A stretch of DNA of 64,000 bases from assembly GCA_026129865.1 (NCBI GenBank), contig JAHCHG010000008.1:1-64000 (forward strand). Direction: 5' to 3'. Each line of letters opens with the position of its first letter. Positions within the stretch are counted from its first letter, which is position 1. Position numbers and translations under genes: made by a program. The notes under the pieces are model-generated. The model saw only the letters and a program-made list of their open reading frames with translations. It searched no databases and was not told where the DNA came from. The stretch comes from Pyrinomonadaceae bacterium (GTDB lineage Bacteria > Acidobacteriota > Blastocatellia > Pyrinomonadales > Pyrinomonadaceae). Below are positions 26,501 to 34,659 of this stretch, piece by piece.

Positions 26501-27285
26501 TGAGAACACCCGGTGCGATCACGCCGTTCGGCGCGGTCAATGCCCAGGTTTCCGATGGAAACTCAAGCTATAACGCGATGAATATCGAGTTGAAACGCAG
26601 ATTTGCCGATAACTACACGTTCTCGGCTTCGTACACCTGGTCGCATTCGATCGATGATTCTTCAGATCTTCAAACGCTTTTGATCCCGCAGGATCCGAAA
26701 CGTTTCGGATTGGAAAAATCAAACTCATTGTTCGACCAGCGCCATCGATTCGTTTTTAGCGGATCGCTTATGTCGCCGCAGGGATGGCGAAGTGCGGACA
26801 GCGCTTGGAAGAAGGTCTTCGCGGACTTTACCATCTCGCCGATCATAGAGCTTTCGTCGGGTCGTCCGTTCAACATCATTACAAATACGGATACCAACAA
26901 CGACCAATCGTCGCAGACCGACAGACCGAGTGTTTTGCCGGATGGAACGCTTTGCGTTCCCGGAAGAACTGCGGGGTGCACGCCTTTGATCACGAACGGC
27001 GAATTTTCGATCGGAAATCTCGGCAGAAACATGGGAATCACGCACGGATTTGCTTCGGTCGATCTTCGCGTTGCGAGAGCGTTTCACTTCGGTGAACGAT
27101 TCCGCATTGACCTGATCGCGGAAGGTTTCAACCTGTTCAACCGGTTTAATGAAGGATCGGCTTCGCCGTTCTTTGATGCTGTAAACTCGTTCGGACAGCG
27201 CAACGGTGCCGGACGTTATTACAGCCGCCCGACTGCGGCTTACGATTCGCGTCAGTTCCAGTTTGGCGCGAAGTTCAGCTTCTAA
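23506..27285 (+). CDS. TonB-dependent receptor, Oar-like, with carboxypeptidase-regulatory-like domain (receptor 2)
   Basis: The 1259-residue outer-membrane protein has a signal peptide (cleavage near AFAQAQA) and an N-terminal regulatory-like beta-sandwich (STADLSGSVLDPNGAAVPGA, about residues 36-120). A plug follows (VDGADFTDNSINA; EFGRATGGIVNVVTKRG), then a long barrel ending FQFGAKFSF. It shares domain order with receptor 1 but is about 200 residues longer, mainly through large extracellular-loop insertions around residues 340-430 and 780-960. AAGGAG precedes the ATG by 10 bases, and a strong intrinsic terminator follows, so it is a single-gene unit. The ligand is unknown. Confidence 0.93.
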   Translation: MNVFSWRISGLAEKCLMLAVVFMLSATAAFAQAQASTADLSGSVLDPNGAAVPGATVTVKNSATGISRTVTTNDSGEYQIFALPPGEYEITASASTFKTAVISGIKLTVGQRAELNVPIEIGTSDVIVNVPIDAVALVETTRTTVSTTIDSQKIENLPINERSATGFALTVSTVGRDNGRPIGPAPTSGLNIGGQRGRSTLVQVDGADFTDNSINAARTTVSQEAVQEYQIATNSYAPEFGRATGGIVNVVTKRGTNEYKGNIFGFIRDKSIQARNAFAPIDNPDFRRTQFGGTIGGPIVKDKTFFFASYERRQRDESGFFTSNVARDLTASVTIPVIAGLNPIARTFGNLTPQQAAIINAAIASGNSTAICGARAYAFFASSGGTTALTGSNPLISPNDGSLCPAISPIGPGAIGQRFILSGAPVPVGTTGTNGLPIAFRPLNDLQKIFPVTERSNFFSVRGDHSFNDDNQLSLRFSYNPGMITGIQVESQNQSLGQNDFSRTGIQELKDYSFTAGLNSILGTSMANEFRFTFGRRDTVFKSQNGEAVAFNISDAAFIGRELFSPVDRTEKRYQFADNLNYVVGSHTLKFGGDINFIEIPAAVFELNFAGLFNFGPFAATNLNPGFAGFPDFTPVQSYGLGLPSTFIQGFGNPVSQIKNKPLGLFAQDTWKVTPRFTINYGVRYDVEFTETIAPVGITDPLSGIVLSANDVLTAQDALGVQQGIPRDNNNFAPRFGFAWDTFGDGKTVLRGALGLFYDHPLLAVAFNSDIADAAQQQQSVLTAGSPSPTALLNAAQVFQGTVCVPGAALTPVCAPGTVTPGVAPSAQYQFGRQRFNDQTFSGFGAVLPFTLPIAKDFEYASATQANLTLERRLTKDMALSVGYIFVGAHHLPHPTDLNTPNTALQIQNFQRFFGGALPGSTQAAVAFSIPTTAPGTPAGVGCAVVIPGMVAQCPGGRVVAPAIANFFRPNAPNYFLASALSGGAVTKAVLDSQIVGSLRTPGAITPFGAVNAQVSDGNSSYNAMNIELKRRFADNYTFSASYTWSHSIDDSSDLQTLLIPQDPKRFGLEKSNSLFDQRHRFVFSGSLMSPQGWRSADSAWKKVFADFTISPIIELSSGRPFNIITNTDTNNDQSSQTDRPSVLPDGTLCVPGRTAGCTPLITNGEFSIGNLGRNMGITHGFASVDLRVARAFHFGERFRIDLIAEGFNLFNRFNEGSASPFFDAVNSFGQRNGAGRYYSRPTAAYDSRQFQFGAKFSF

Positions 27286-27309
27286 ATAAAGAAGCACACT
27301 TATAAGATT

Positions 27310-27345
27310 CGGCTGAACGTGCAGAATCGTTCAGCCGTTTTTTTT
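27310..27345 (+). terminator. Rho-independent terminator after receptor 2
   Basis: CGGCTGAACG and CGTTCAGCCG form a perfect 10-base-pair stem with an 8-base loop, followed by eight T residues. It begins 25 bases after the stop codon. Confidence 0.9.
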
Positions 27346-27396
27346 GTTAGATCGGATACTGTTTCATCGGTTTACGACTTCAGATCATAGGGTATT

Positions 27397-28374
27397 TTGG
27401 ACAAAATAGAGCTAACAAATTTTATTCGAAAGATCGCGGTCGATCTGGGTTTTGACAAGATCGGCTTTGCCAGAGCAGAGGCTTTGACAGCGCAAAATGA
27501 ATTGTTGATACGATGGCTAGATCGCGGATTTCACGGCGAGATGCGCTGGATGGAGCGAGAACCGGAAAAGCGTAGCGATCCGCGGATACTCTTCCCGCCG
27601 GCACGTTCGGTAATTGTCGTTGCCCGCAATTATTTCACGCCGCATGAACATCCGGAATCGGCGGAAATGGGGAAGATCTCCCGCTACGCGTGGGGCGACG
27701 ATTATCACGACGTGATGAAGGGACTTCTTTTTCGGTTGGTCGATGAAATAAAGACAATAAAGCCGGAAATGGAAAGCAAGGTCTGTGTCGATACCGCACC
27801 GATAATGGATAAAGCATGGGCGGTACAAGCCGGATTGGGATGGATCGGGAAACACTCAAATTTAATTACGAAAGATATCGGCTCTTGGGTATTCCTTGGT
27901 GAGATCCTGACCGATCTTGAGCTGGTTTACGATGTGGACAAGATCGAAGACCATTGCGGAACCTGCACAAAATGTCTGGATGCGTGTCCAACCGGCGCGA
28001 TAGTTGAGCCGTATGTCGTCGATTCGAACCGCTGCATTTCATACGCAACCATCGAACTCCGCTCCGAAGAAATGCCGCAGGAGATCACCGAAAATCTCGA
28101 CGGATGGCTTTACGGCTGCGATGTTTGCCAGGATGTTTGTCCGTGGAACCGGTTTGAAGAACCGACTTCCGAAACGCGTTTTGAACCGCGTCCCGGGCTT
28201 GTTGCGCCGGAGCTTGAAGAAATAGATAGAATGACGGCGGAATCGTATGCGGAAAAATTTCGACGAAGCGCCGTCAAACGTACGAAACTTACCGGATTAA
28301 AGCGCAATGCACGCGCTTTGAAAAGCAAAATCAAATTACCAGCCGGTCTTTTTCCGGCAAACGACAAAAAATGA
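27397..28374 (+). CDS. queG: Epoxyqueuosine reductase QueG
   Basis: The 325-residue cobalamin- and iron-sulfur-dependent enzyme performs the last step of queuosine synthesis in tRNA, from epoxyqueuosine to queuosine. Evidence is the N-terminal region GFDKIGFARAEAL, the IMDKAWAVQAGLGWIGKHSN stretch, and two 4Fe-4S clusters in CGTCTKCLDACPTGA and CDVCQDVCPWN. The start is a TTG. The length matches the shorter QueG forms without a HEAT-repeat tail. The stop overlaps the next start by 4 bases (ATGA), which indicates coupling. Confidence 0.95.
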   Translation: MDKIELTNFIRKIAVDLGFDKIGFARAEALTAQNELLIRWLDRGFHGEMRWMEREPEKRSDPRILFPPARSVIVVARNYFTPHEHPESAEMGKISRYAWGDDYHDVMKGLLFRLVDEIKTIKPEMESKVCVDTAPIMDKAWAVQAGLGWIGKHSNLITKDIGSWVFLGEILTDLELVYDVDKIEDHCGTCTKCLDACPTGAIVEPYVVDSNRCISYATIELRSEEMPQEITENLDGWLYGCDVCQDVCPWNRFEEPTSETRFEPRPGLVAPELEEIDRMTAESYAEKFRRSAVKRTKLTGLKRNARALKSKIKLPAGLFPANDKK

Positions 28375-29354
28375 GATCATCATCAGTTCAAAAATTTACA
28401 ATACTTTTCGCAATTATTTTTGCGTCATTCGGCGCCGCAACATCGGTCGATGCTGCCGGAAAAGTGATCGTCAGCGTTACCGAGGCGCGCGTTCGGGAAT
28501 CGCCGAATCTGAATTCGAAAATTCTTGGTAAAAGCCGTCTCGGCAAGGTTTACGAGGTTAAGAACAAACGCGGCGATTGGTACAATATTACGTTTGAAAA
28601 CGGAAAGTCCGGCTGGATCTCGGGCACAATTGTCGAACAATTTGACGCGTCAAAAAAGGGTCAGATCTATTCGAGGCTCGCGGACAAATATCTGAACCGT
28701 CCGAATCTTACGTTTAACGATGCTGCCGAGCTTTCAGAATTTTTGAACGTTATTCAAAATGAAATTGTAGGTTCCGACCGCGAACCGGAGTTATCGCTGA
28801 AACGCCTGGCGGCGCTGGCTGCAGCAGTCAATTTAATTCCTTTGGATAAAGTGGATACCGGCGTTTACCGCGAATTTACCGAAGCCAACGAGAACGACAT
28901 TGTGTACAGCGAACCTGCCGGGCAATATTTCGTCGTCGCAGAACGTTATTGGGAACTTCGTGAACGGTTTGCATCGCACCCGCTAGCCGACGAGATCGCA
29001 TGGCAAGGATCGCAGACGGCTTTGCCCGGAGAATGCGAAGGTTATCTGGTCTGCCATCTTTTCAACGTTCGCGACACGGACGGAAAATATTTGGAATTAT
29101 ATCCGAACGGAAAATATACCGGTCAGGCGCTGAAAAAAATGTCCGAATATCTTGCTTTCATGGCAGAAGCCGCCGGTGGTAAATCGCCGACGGGGTATTA
29201 TTTGCCTGATGATGCGGAAGATCGCCAATCTTTCCGACGTTTGATCTCCGAATTAAGATCGATAGTGTCGAAAATTAAAGGTACTGCCGGTACAGGGATC
29301 ATAAACGATCTTAAGAAGATCGAAAACGGCAAGTTCGACCAAGATCCGGAATAG
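28371..29354 (+). CDS. Secreted SH3-domain protein
   Basis: The 327-residue protein has a signal peptide (cleavage near SVDAAG) followed by a bacterial SH3 domain (about residues 30-95: VSVTEARVRESPNLNSKILG, then WYNITFENGKSGWISG). The remaining 230 residues are an unassigned, mostly helical region containing ELYPNGKYTG and a polar C-terminus. Bacterial SH3 domains often bind the cell wall. The gene overlaps queG by 4 bases and ends 2 bases from the stop of the opposing reductase gene. Confidence 0.78.
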   Translation: MRSSSVQKFTILFAIIFASFGAATSVDAAGKVIVSVTEARVRESPNLNSKILGKSRLGKVYEVKNKRGDWYNITFENGKSGWISGTIVEQFDASKKGQIYSRLADKYLNRPNLTFNDAAELSEFLNVIQNEIVGSDREPELSLKRLAALAAAVNLIPLDKVDTGVYREFTEANENDIVYSEPAGQYFVVAERYWELRERFASHPLADEIAWQGSQTALPGECEGYLVCHLFNVRDTDGKYLELYPNGKYTGQALKKMSEYLAFMAEAAGGKSPTGYYLPDDAEDRQSFRRLISELRSIVSKIKGTAGTGIINDLKKIENGKFDQDPE

Positions 29355-29356
29355 CA

Positions 29357-30430
29357 TCAATTTGCAGATACACGTTTGCCGATATTTTCACGAACCACGC
29401 CTTCGATCTCAAGGATAAGATCTGCGCCGTAAGCTTTGGCAGGAGTTTGAAACCCGGTTTCATAAGATCCATCTAGAATTTTTTCAATGATCTTCAGCGC
29501 GGTCAGGTAAGTTGTTGTATAGCCTTCGGGACAAATCTGACGCGCTTCGAGCCGGTTTCCTTTGTTGTCGATGACCTGTCCCCACAGGTATGTTTTTCCA
29601 TTTTTTCGTGCATTCGCGTCGGGACCGCCTTCGGGAATCTGCTTCATTAAAAAATTCTGCACCGGCTCTGTTTTCAGCAGCCAGCCAAGGTAGCGGCTCA
29701 TTTTTAGAAGCGTCAGCTGCTTTTCCGGCACGACGGTGTAAACTTCGATATTCGGAATACCGGTTGAGTAATACGCGGTCGAAACATCACCCCAGGGAAT
29801 GGTCGTCGCAGTTTTTTTCTCTTCGCCAAAATCGATCTCGCGCGATTTATAGGCTGCCGGAACCGAGACGATCTGCCCGTCTTTGCGAATGGCTCCGCCG
29901 CTGCCGATATTCATCGTCATTGTTTTTTGGGTTCCGTGCGAAATTCCTCCAAGCCCGTGAAATGCAAGACTCAAGTGAGTCGCCTCAGGCAGCCGGTTCT
30001 TCAGATGGAGCGCGAGACAGTCTGAGGGAACTACGTCAAATCCGACGCCGGGCATTATCATGATCCCGGCTTTCTTTGCCTCTTCGTCGCGTGCGGACAT
30101 CGCTTCGAAAACCGAGATCTCGCCGGTAATGTCGAGGTAGTGAGTCCCCACGTTCAAACACCCGTTGACCATTTGTTCAGCAGTCTGCGAGAAGGGTCCG
30201 GCGCAGTGGAGCACAAGATCGACCTCTTTCAAAGTATATTCAAGAGATTTCTTATCTTCGAGTGAAAACGTTCTAAATCTTAACCCCAGCTCTTTCGCCA
30301 GCGGTTCTATTTTAGTCTGGCTGCGCCCGCCGAGAATCGGCTCGAGCCCGCGCTTTATCGCCTCGCGCGCGATCAATTCGCCGGTATAGCCGTTTGCGCC
30401 GTAGATAAGAAAATTGGTGAATGTTCTCAT
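29357..30430 (-). CDS. Saccharopine dehydrogenase-like NAD(P)-binding oxidoreductase
   Basis: The 357-residue protein has an N-terminal Rossmann motif (LIYGANGYTGELIAREA) and LVLHCAGPFSQTAEQMVNGC, followed by the C-terminal catalytic-like domain. It belongs to the saccharopine dehydrogenase NADP-binding superfamily, close to the trans-acting enoyl reductases and short-chain-like reductases annotated in many soil bacteria. A role in lysine metabolism is not implied. The substrate is unknown. Confidence 0.82.
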   Translation of the reverse strand: MRTFTNFLIYGANGYTGELIAREAIKRGLEPILGGRSQTKIEPLAKELGLRFRTFSLEDKKSLEYTLKEVDLVLHCAGPFSQTAEQMVNGCLNVGTHYLDITGEISVFEAMSARDEEAKKAGIMIMPGVGFDVVPSDCLALHLKNRLPEATHLSLAFHGLGGISHGTQKTMTMNIGSGGAIRKDGQIVSVPAAYKSREIDFGEEKKTATTIPWGDVSTAYYSTGIPNIEVYTVVPEKQLTLLKMSRYLGWLLKTEPVQNFLMKQIPEGGPDANARKNGKTYLWGQVIDNKGNRLEARQICPEGYTTTYLTALKIIEKILDGSYETGFQTPAKAYGADLILEIEGVVRENIGKRVSAN

Positions 30431-30460
30431 GCGAGTTTGAAAATATGGCAGGGCAAAAAA

Positions 30461-31168
30461 CTAAGGAAAAAGATTAAGTTTCAACGCCTGGGTTTTTTGA
30501 AGTTTATCAAGAAATTCGACACGTTCGATCTCGCGGGCGCCGAGCGATTCAAAATGCGGCGTCATCACCTGAATATCGATCCAGGTCGAACCGCGCTTTT
30601 CGAGATGGTCGATCAAAAAAAGCAATGCAAACTTCGACGTGTTTGAACGAAGATGAAACATGCTTTCTCCGCAAAAAACACCGCCGGCGTCAATACCGTA
30701 AAGACCGCCGACAAGTTCTTCTCCGTCCCAAACCTCGACGCTGTGCGCCCATCCAGCCCGGTGAAAATCCTTGTAAACCGAAACGAAATCGTCGGTTATC
30801 CATGTTCCGGATTCGTGACTTCTTTTAACCTCAGCGCATTTTTCGATAACCGAACCGAAATCCCGGTCGATTGAAATATTAAACTGATTCCGCCGACACT
30901 CCTTTCGAAGCGTTCGCGGAAGATGCAGCTCGCTGAATTCCAAAATTGCGCGCTGCTCGGGACAGAACCACGGCAGCGGCAGGCGGTCGATATGCCACGG
31001 GAAAATACCGGAAGAATAAGCATTTTTCAAATTTGCAACAGTCAGGTCGCCGCCGAATCCGACGATGTCGCGGGCATTATAGTAAAAATCGCCGAACAGA
31101 ACCCACTCGGTAAACTGATGTGTTCGCGGATCTGGAAAATTGATCGATGCCGACATTTCGGGAATCAT
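30461..31168 (-). CDS. aat: Leucyl/phenylalanyl-tRNA-protein transferase
   Basis: The 235-residue enzyme transfers Leu or Phe from tRNA to N-terminal Arg or Lys, marking proteins for ClpS/ClpAP. Diagnostic motifs are GGDLTVANLKNAYSSGIFPW, LPWFCPEQRAIL, TWITDDFVSVYKDFHRAGWAHSVEVWD, GGLYGIDAGGVFCGESMFH and WIDIQVMTPHFESLGAREI. Another start at 31156 (MSASINF) is possible. It lies in a minus-strand housekeeping run with rsfS and nadD. Confidence 0.95.
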   Translation of the reverse strand: MIPEMSASINFPDPRTHQFTEWVLFGDFYYNARDIVGFGGDLTVANLKNAYSSGIFPWHIDRLPLPWFCPEQRAILEFSELHLPRTLRKECRRNQFNISIDRDFGSVIEKCAEVKRSHESGTWITDDFVSVYKDFHRAGWAHSVEVWDGEELVGGLYGIDAGGVFCGESMFHLRSNTSKFALLFLIDHLEKRGSTWIDIQVMTPHFESLGAREIERVEFLDKLQKTQALKLNLFP

Positions 31169-31288
31169 TCTATCAAATCACGACGAATCCTTTTATTAAA
31201 TAATGACCTGGAAATACCGATTTTCCGAAGCCCGGATCGGAGAAGCGTCAAGGTTCGCAAGGTACGTCAGACGGAGATCTGCCGCAGA

Positions 31289-31738
31289 TCAAAGATATTC
31301 CGCGGGAATCTCAACCTTTTTGGCATCGCGCCAGAGCCGCGCCAGGTCGTAAAACTCACGCGCTTTTTCTTCGAAAATATGAACGATAAAGTCGCCGTAA
31401 TCGAGGAGGACCCATTCTCCGGTCGCGTAACCCTCAATTCGGAGTGCTTTTACATTGAGATCCTTTTTCAAACGTTCGTTTATCTCATCCGAAATTGCCT
31501 GGACCTGACGCGTGTTGGCTCCGCCCGCAATGACAAAATAATCAGCAAAACTGGCGATCTCGCGCAGATCAAGCGCAACAAGATCGAATGCCTTTTTCTC
31601 GGCAGCGCACTTGATAGCGAGCTTGATCTCTTCGTCGAGCGACTCGAATGGAGTTGTTTGAACCGCTTCGGCGGCGTCGTCAGGAATTTCGCGTTTTAGC
31701 GACCGATCCTTTGAAATTTCTTCTTCTGTTTGAGTCAT
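31289..31738 (-). CDS. rsfS: Ribosomal silencing factor RsfS
   Basis: This 149-residue DUF143 protein binds L14 and blocks subunit joining when nutrients are short. The core runs from about residue 35 (AIKCAAEKKAFDLVALDLRE) through YFVIAGGANTRQVQAISDEI and EGYATGEWVLLDYGDFIVHIF. The first 30 residues are an acidic extension that is not part of the family core. It is downstream of nadD in the usual nadD-rsfS order, 19 bases apart. Confidence 0.95.
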   Translation of the reverse strand: MTQTEEEISKDRSLKREIPDDAAEAVQTTPFESLDEEIKLAIKCAAEKKAFDLVALDLREIASFADYFVIAGGANTRQVQAISDEINERLKKDLNVKALRIEGYATGEWVLLDYGDFIVHIFEEKAREFYDLARLWRDAKKVEIPAEYL

Positions 31739-31757
31739 AATTCACTTAACCAAAAAT

Positions 31758-32408
31758 TCAATATCTGTAAAGTTCGTACTTTTCAATATAATTTGCAACT
31801 TCCTCCGGTACAAATGTTTTCCACGCAGCATCGGATTTTCTGATCAGAGCCCGAATTTCGGTCGATGAAACATCCGCCTGAACTGCGTCCGTAAAATAGA
31901 TCCTTTGCTCGTGCGAATTTTCCAACCTGTTCGCAGATGCTCCGCGAAGATCGATTATTCGCTTTGAAATCTCATCCGGAATATGTCGAGTTTCGATGGT
32001 TATTCCCGGACGCGTGACGACAATGATATTTACCGTTGTCAATACATTCTTCCAGTCGCGCCAGGTGTCGATCTCCATCCAGGAATCGGCGCCCATCACA
32101 AAAAAGATCGAAAAATCTGCGTGAAGAAGCTTTAGCGAATGAAGCGTTTCGATTGTGAACGGGCGTTCCGGTGCTTCAACTTCTATTGTCGAAACCTTAG
32201 TATCCGCTTCACAACGGGTCGCCAATGCAAGCATCGCAAACCGGTGGAAAGCGGAAATCGACTGCACCTCACGTTTATGCGGCGCCCGAAATGCCGGAAT
32301 GAAAGTGAACGATTCCAAAGCGAAAATGCGCGTCAAACTTTGGGATATTTGAAGATGACCGATGTGAGGCGGGTCGAATGAACCGCCGTAAAATGCAATT
32401 CGTTTCAT
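31758..32408 (-). CDS. nadD: Nicotinate-nucleotide adenylyltransferase
   Basis: The 216-residue enzyme joins ATP and nicotinate mononucleotide to deamido-NAD. The nucleotidyltransferase motif GGSFDPPHIGHL near the N-terminus (HxGH) and the C-terminal SSTEIRALIR motif are intact, as is FVMGADSWMEIDTWRDWK. The start overlaps the stop of the upstream hypothetical gene by 4 bases (ATGA), so translation is probably coupled. It belongs to an obgE-hypothetical-nadD-rsfS run. Confidence 0.95.
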   Translation of the reverse strand: MKRIAFYGGSFDPPHIGHLQISQSLTRIFALESFTFIPAFRAPHKREVQSISAFHRFAMLALATRCEADTKVSTIEVEAPERPFTIETLHSLKLLHADFSIFFVMGADSWMEIDTWRDWKNVLTTVNIIVVTRPGITIETRHIPDEISKRIIDLRGASANRLENSHEQRIYFTDAVQADVSSTEIRALIRKSDAAWKTFVPEEVANYIEKYELYRY

Positions 32409-32707
32409 TCCTGAACCAGTTTTTGAAAATGCGAGATTATCTCGAGCAAGATCTTTTCAGGGCATTTATCGTCTTTCACGTAAAATTGATAATCGCCGTA
32501 TTGGTTATTAACTGCGAAACGATGTTCCCGAAATTCAAACTCGACCCAGATCTCCAAAATACCGTCAACTTCAAACCGAACGATCTCGGCTCCTCGCAGT
32601 TCTTCTAAATGATCAGCAAACTCATCAAAAAAAGCCGATTCGACCGGCAGATCGACGAAATGCCGCCACCCGTCGCGGCGAATTTGTTCCAGATCTTCAC
32701 TGAACAT
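32405..32707 (-). CDS. Conserved-looking hypothetical protein between obgE and nadD
   Basis: This 100-residue acidic protein contains [20 protein letters not shown] and [25 protein letters not shown] do not recognise a family. The start at 32707 overlaps the end of obgE by 11 bases and its stop overlaps nadD by 4 bases, so it sits tightly in an operon. The longer frame starting at 32731 would lie inside obgE and lacks support. Confidence 0.7.
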   Translation of the reverse strand: MFSEDLEQIRRDGWRHFVDLPVESAFFDEFADHLEELRGAEIVRFEVDGILEIWVEFEFREHRFAVNNQYGDYQFYVKDDKCPEKILLEIISHFQKLVQE

Positions 32708-33743
32708 CAAACTCAAATTCCTCTTCCTCATCGACCGCGTTTTCTGCGATCTCGTCCAGCATCTGAGCGACCCGGTAAACTAGATCCTTCGTGCCGACAT
32801 TAGTAACAGATGAGATCGCAAAGAAAGGAACATCGTCATCGAGCGCGCGCCGGCGAAGATTTTCAAGCCTTTCAGGGTCGTCGAGCGCGTCGATCTTGGT
32901 CGCAACAACGATCTGCGGACGCTGGGCGATCTTTGGATTATAGTTTTCCAGTTCGCGATTGATCACTTCGTAGTCTTCTACCGGATCACGACCGGAAAGC
33001 GATGAAACATCGACAAGATGAAGCAGCAGTTTGGTTCGCTCGACGTGCCTTAAAAATCTATCTCCGAGCCCCGCGCCTTCGGACGCGCCTTCGATCAATC
33101 CCGGAATGTCGGCAACGACGAACGAACGAAAATCGCCTATATCGACGACTCCCAAATTCGGTTCGAGCGTGGTAAATGGATAATCCGCGATCTTTGGCTT
33201 AGCAGCCGAAACAACCGATATTAAAGTTGATTTTCCGGCATTTGGAAAACCGAGTAGTCCGACATCTGCAATAAGTTTTAGTTCGAGCTGGAGTTCGCGC
33301 TCTTCGCCGGGACGACCCGTGTAATGATATTTTGGCGCGCGATTTGTCGGCGTTGCAAAATGCTGGTTGCCCCAACCGCCCTTTCCGCCTTTCGCTGCAA
33401 GAAAGCGCTGACCGGGTTCGGTAAAATCGAACATCAACTCGTTATCTTCCGCATCAAAGACCTGAGTTCCAACCGGAACTTTCACAATAATGCTTTCCCC
33501 TTCCTTGCCGTGCCGGTTCGAACCTTCCCCATGACGCCCGCGCTGCGCCTTGTGTTCGGGATTATATCGCAGATGCAGCAAGGTATTTACGCCCTCATCC
33601 GACTCGAGCCAAACGTCGCCGCCGTTACCGCCGTCGCCGCCCGAAGGACCGCCTCGCGGAATGAATTTCTCGCGGCGAAAAGCGGTTACGCCGTTTCCGC
33701 CGTCGCCGGCTTTTACTTTTATCTTTACGCGGTCAATAAACAT
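32697..33743 (-). CDS. obgE: GTPase ObgE/CgtA
   Basis: The 348-residue GTPase acts in 50S assembly and the stringent response. The glycine-rich Obg fold covers residues 1-157 ([21 protein letters not shown], then [15 protein letters not shown]). The G domain has [29 protein letters not shown], a VATKID motif and a final SSVTNVG motif. A C-terminal acidic tail replaces a full OCT domain. I use the ATG at 33743 rather than a TTG three codons earlier. The terminator of the upstream ncRNA lies about 55 bases before the start, so obgE must have its own promoter or rely on readthrough. Confidence 0.95.
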   Translation of the reverse strand: MFIDRVKIKVKAGDGGNGVTAFRREKFIPRGGPSGGDGGNGGDVWLESDEGVNTLLHLRYNPEHKAQRGRHGEGSNRHGKEGESIIVKVPVGTQVFDAEDNELMFDFTEPGQRFLAAKGGKGGWGNQHFATPTNRAPKYHYTGRPGEERELQLELKLIADVGLLGFPNAGKSTLISVVSAAKPKIADYPFTTLEPNLGVVDIGDFRSFVVADIPGLIEGASEGAGLGDRFLRHVERTKLLLHLVDVSSLSGRDPVEDYEVINRELENYNPKIAQRPQIVVATKIDALDDPERLENLRRRALDDDVPFFAISSVTNVGTKDLVYRVAQMLDEIAENAVDEEEEFEFDVQ

Positions 33744-33797
33744 TGTGTTCAATTGTAGAATTAATGCAGGACGTTGGCAAAATGCTTTTGAAACAGC

Positions 33798-33842
33798 AAT
33801 AAAAAGAAGGCGAAACCTTGATCGCTCAAGTGCTTCACCTTC
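33798..33842 (-). terminator. Rho-independent terminator of the candidate ncRNA
   Basis: On the minus strand GAAGGTGAAG...CTTGA pairs with TCAAG...TTTCGCCTTC around a 4-base loop, and TTTTTATT follows. It lies between the ncRNA body and obgE. Confidence 0.8.
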
Positions 33843-34318
33843 TCTTATCCTTTGAAAGAATACCGAAGTATTCTAAAGGGGTTTGGCAATTTTCACATGT
33901 ACACGCTACTTGTTGCCGGTTTTTGTATCCCGAGAAAACTCGCGGCGAGCAATTCCCGGTCAGCAATTCGATCTAACTTTCGTTCGACCGCTGTGCCTCT
34001 CTCAAAACACATTGCCGATAGGTTTTTGTTGTGGTGGCTTTTCCTCCACCGCCGGTTACGTGCCCGGCAACGAGGCTTATCAGAATAAACCGATAAGCGG
34101 CGTCGCTCCCTTTTGGCGGTTCCTTTCCAAAAAGTGTTGTCCGTTTTTATCCGAACAACTCGAAAGATCATTTCTGGTCTTTCTTAAGCCAAGCCTTTCG
34201 GCTTCGATCCGAAGCGTCATAGCAGCTTATTTCCGTCTTCTGCTGCTCTCAGACATCGCGTCGCCGCGTTGTCCGCCGCTCTCCGGCTCGGTCAAAACAC
34301 CGTAATGTTTTTGACTTA
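33799..34318 (-). ncRNA. Candidate structured noncoding RNA, about 520 nt, unassigned
   Basis: The 916-base obgE-rpmA interval holds no credible protein but a dense series of hairpins on the minus strand. A strong promoter precedes it and an intrinsic terminator ends it. Perfect or near-perfect stems include 34291-34315, 34221-34246, 34201-34215, 34162-34183, 34136-34159, 34111-34132, 34075-34098, 34051-34068, 34033-34050 and 33858-33873. The last is capped by a UUCG tetraloop closed by C-G. I looked for RNase P (GAGGAAAGUCC, ACAGAA), tmRNA (tag, CCA end) and SRP RNA (GGAAG...AGCAGCC) signatures and found none. The positions of both ends are inferred. The family is unknown to me. Confidence 0.7.
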
Positions 34319-34325
34319 TGAATGG

Positions 34326-34353
34326 AGTTTACACCCGTTTTTTTGGAAGTCAA
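34326..34353 (-). promoter_or_regulatory. Sigma-70 promoter of the candidate ncRNA
   Basis: On the minus strand TTGACT (34353-34348) and TAAACT (34331-34326) are separated by 16 bases. The predicted start is near 34318, directly before the first hairpin. Confidence 0.65.
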
Positions 34354-34406
34354 GTAGAAAATACTTTAACTATCTCATTGATTTTACTGAATTTAGGTGG
34401 CTGGTC

Positions 34407-34524
34407 TGTGGAAAACTTATCTACGCCGCTGTGGAAAAACTTGTGGAAAATCGACGAACATTTTGGAATGCCTACTTTATAAATTTCAGCACAAAGCGCG
34501 TTCAACGCATGCGCCTGTGGAAAA
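34407..34524 (+). promoter_or_regulatory. Cluster of DnaA-box-like sites
   Basis: TGTGGAAAA occurs four times on the same strand (34407-34415, 34430-34438, 34442-34450, 34516-34524). Each is one mismatch from the DnaA box TGTGGATAA. A weaker TTATCTACG lies at 34417-34425. An AT-rich stretch of about 70 bases follows (34541-34610). The layout resembles an origin or a DnaA-regulated site, but no origin-typical gene (dnaA, dnaN, rpmH) is in the window. Confidence 0.4.
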
Positions 34525-34603
34525 CTGAAAAAACACGGCGCAAAAATTTTTTTTCAGATCATTATTTTTCTTGTAACAATCAGTAAAATTCTGAGAAAAA
34601 CGT

Positions 34604-34642
34604 AAAAAAACCGCTTCTGGACTATTTCAGAAGCGGTTTTTG
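34604..34642 (-). terminator. Rho-independent terminator after rpmA
   Basis: CCGCTTCTG (34611-34619) pairs with CAGAAGCGG (34628-34636). On the minus strand it is followed by seven T residues. It lies 18 bases after the rpmA stop and separates the rplU-rpmA unit from the ncRNA. Confidence 0.88.
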
Positions 34643-34659
34643 AAGTTTTCACGTCTACG

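Noticed and set aside
33883-34305. A 140-residue plus-strand reading frame in the obgE-rpmA gap
   Set aside because: It is antisense to the hairpin series, has low-complexity composition, no Shine-Dalgarno and no family motif. The strand signals (promoter, terminator, UUCG loop) support an RNA on the minus strand instead.
33799-34318. The ncRNA as RNase P, tmRNA or SRP RNA
   Set aside because: The conserved RNase P cores, the tmRNA tag and CCA end, and the SRP domain IV loop are all missing on both strands.
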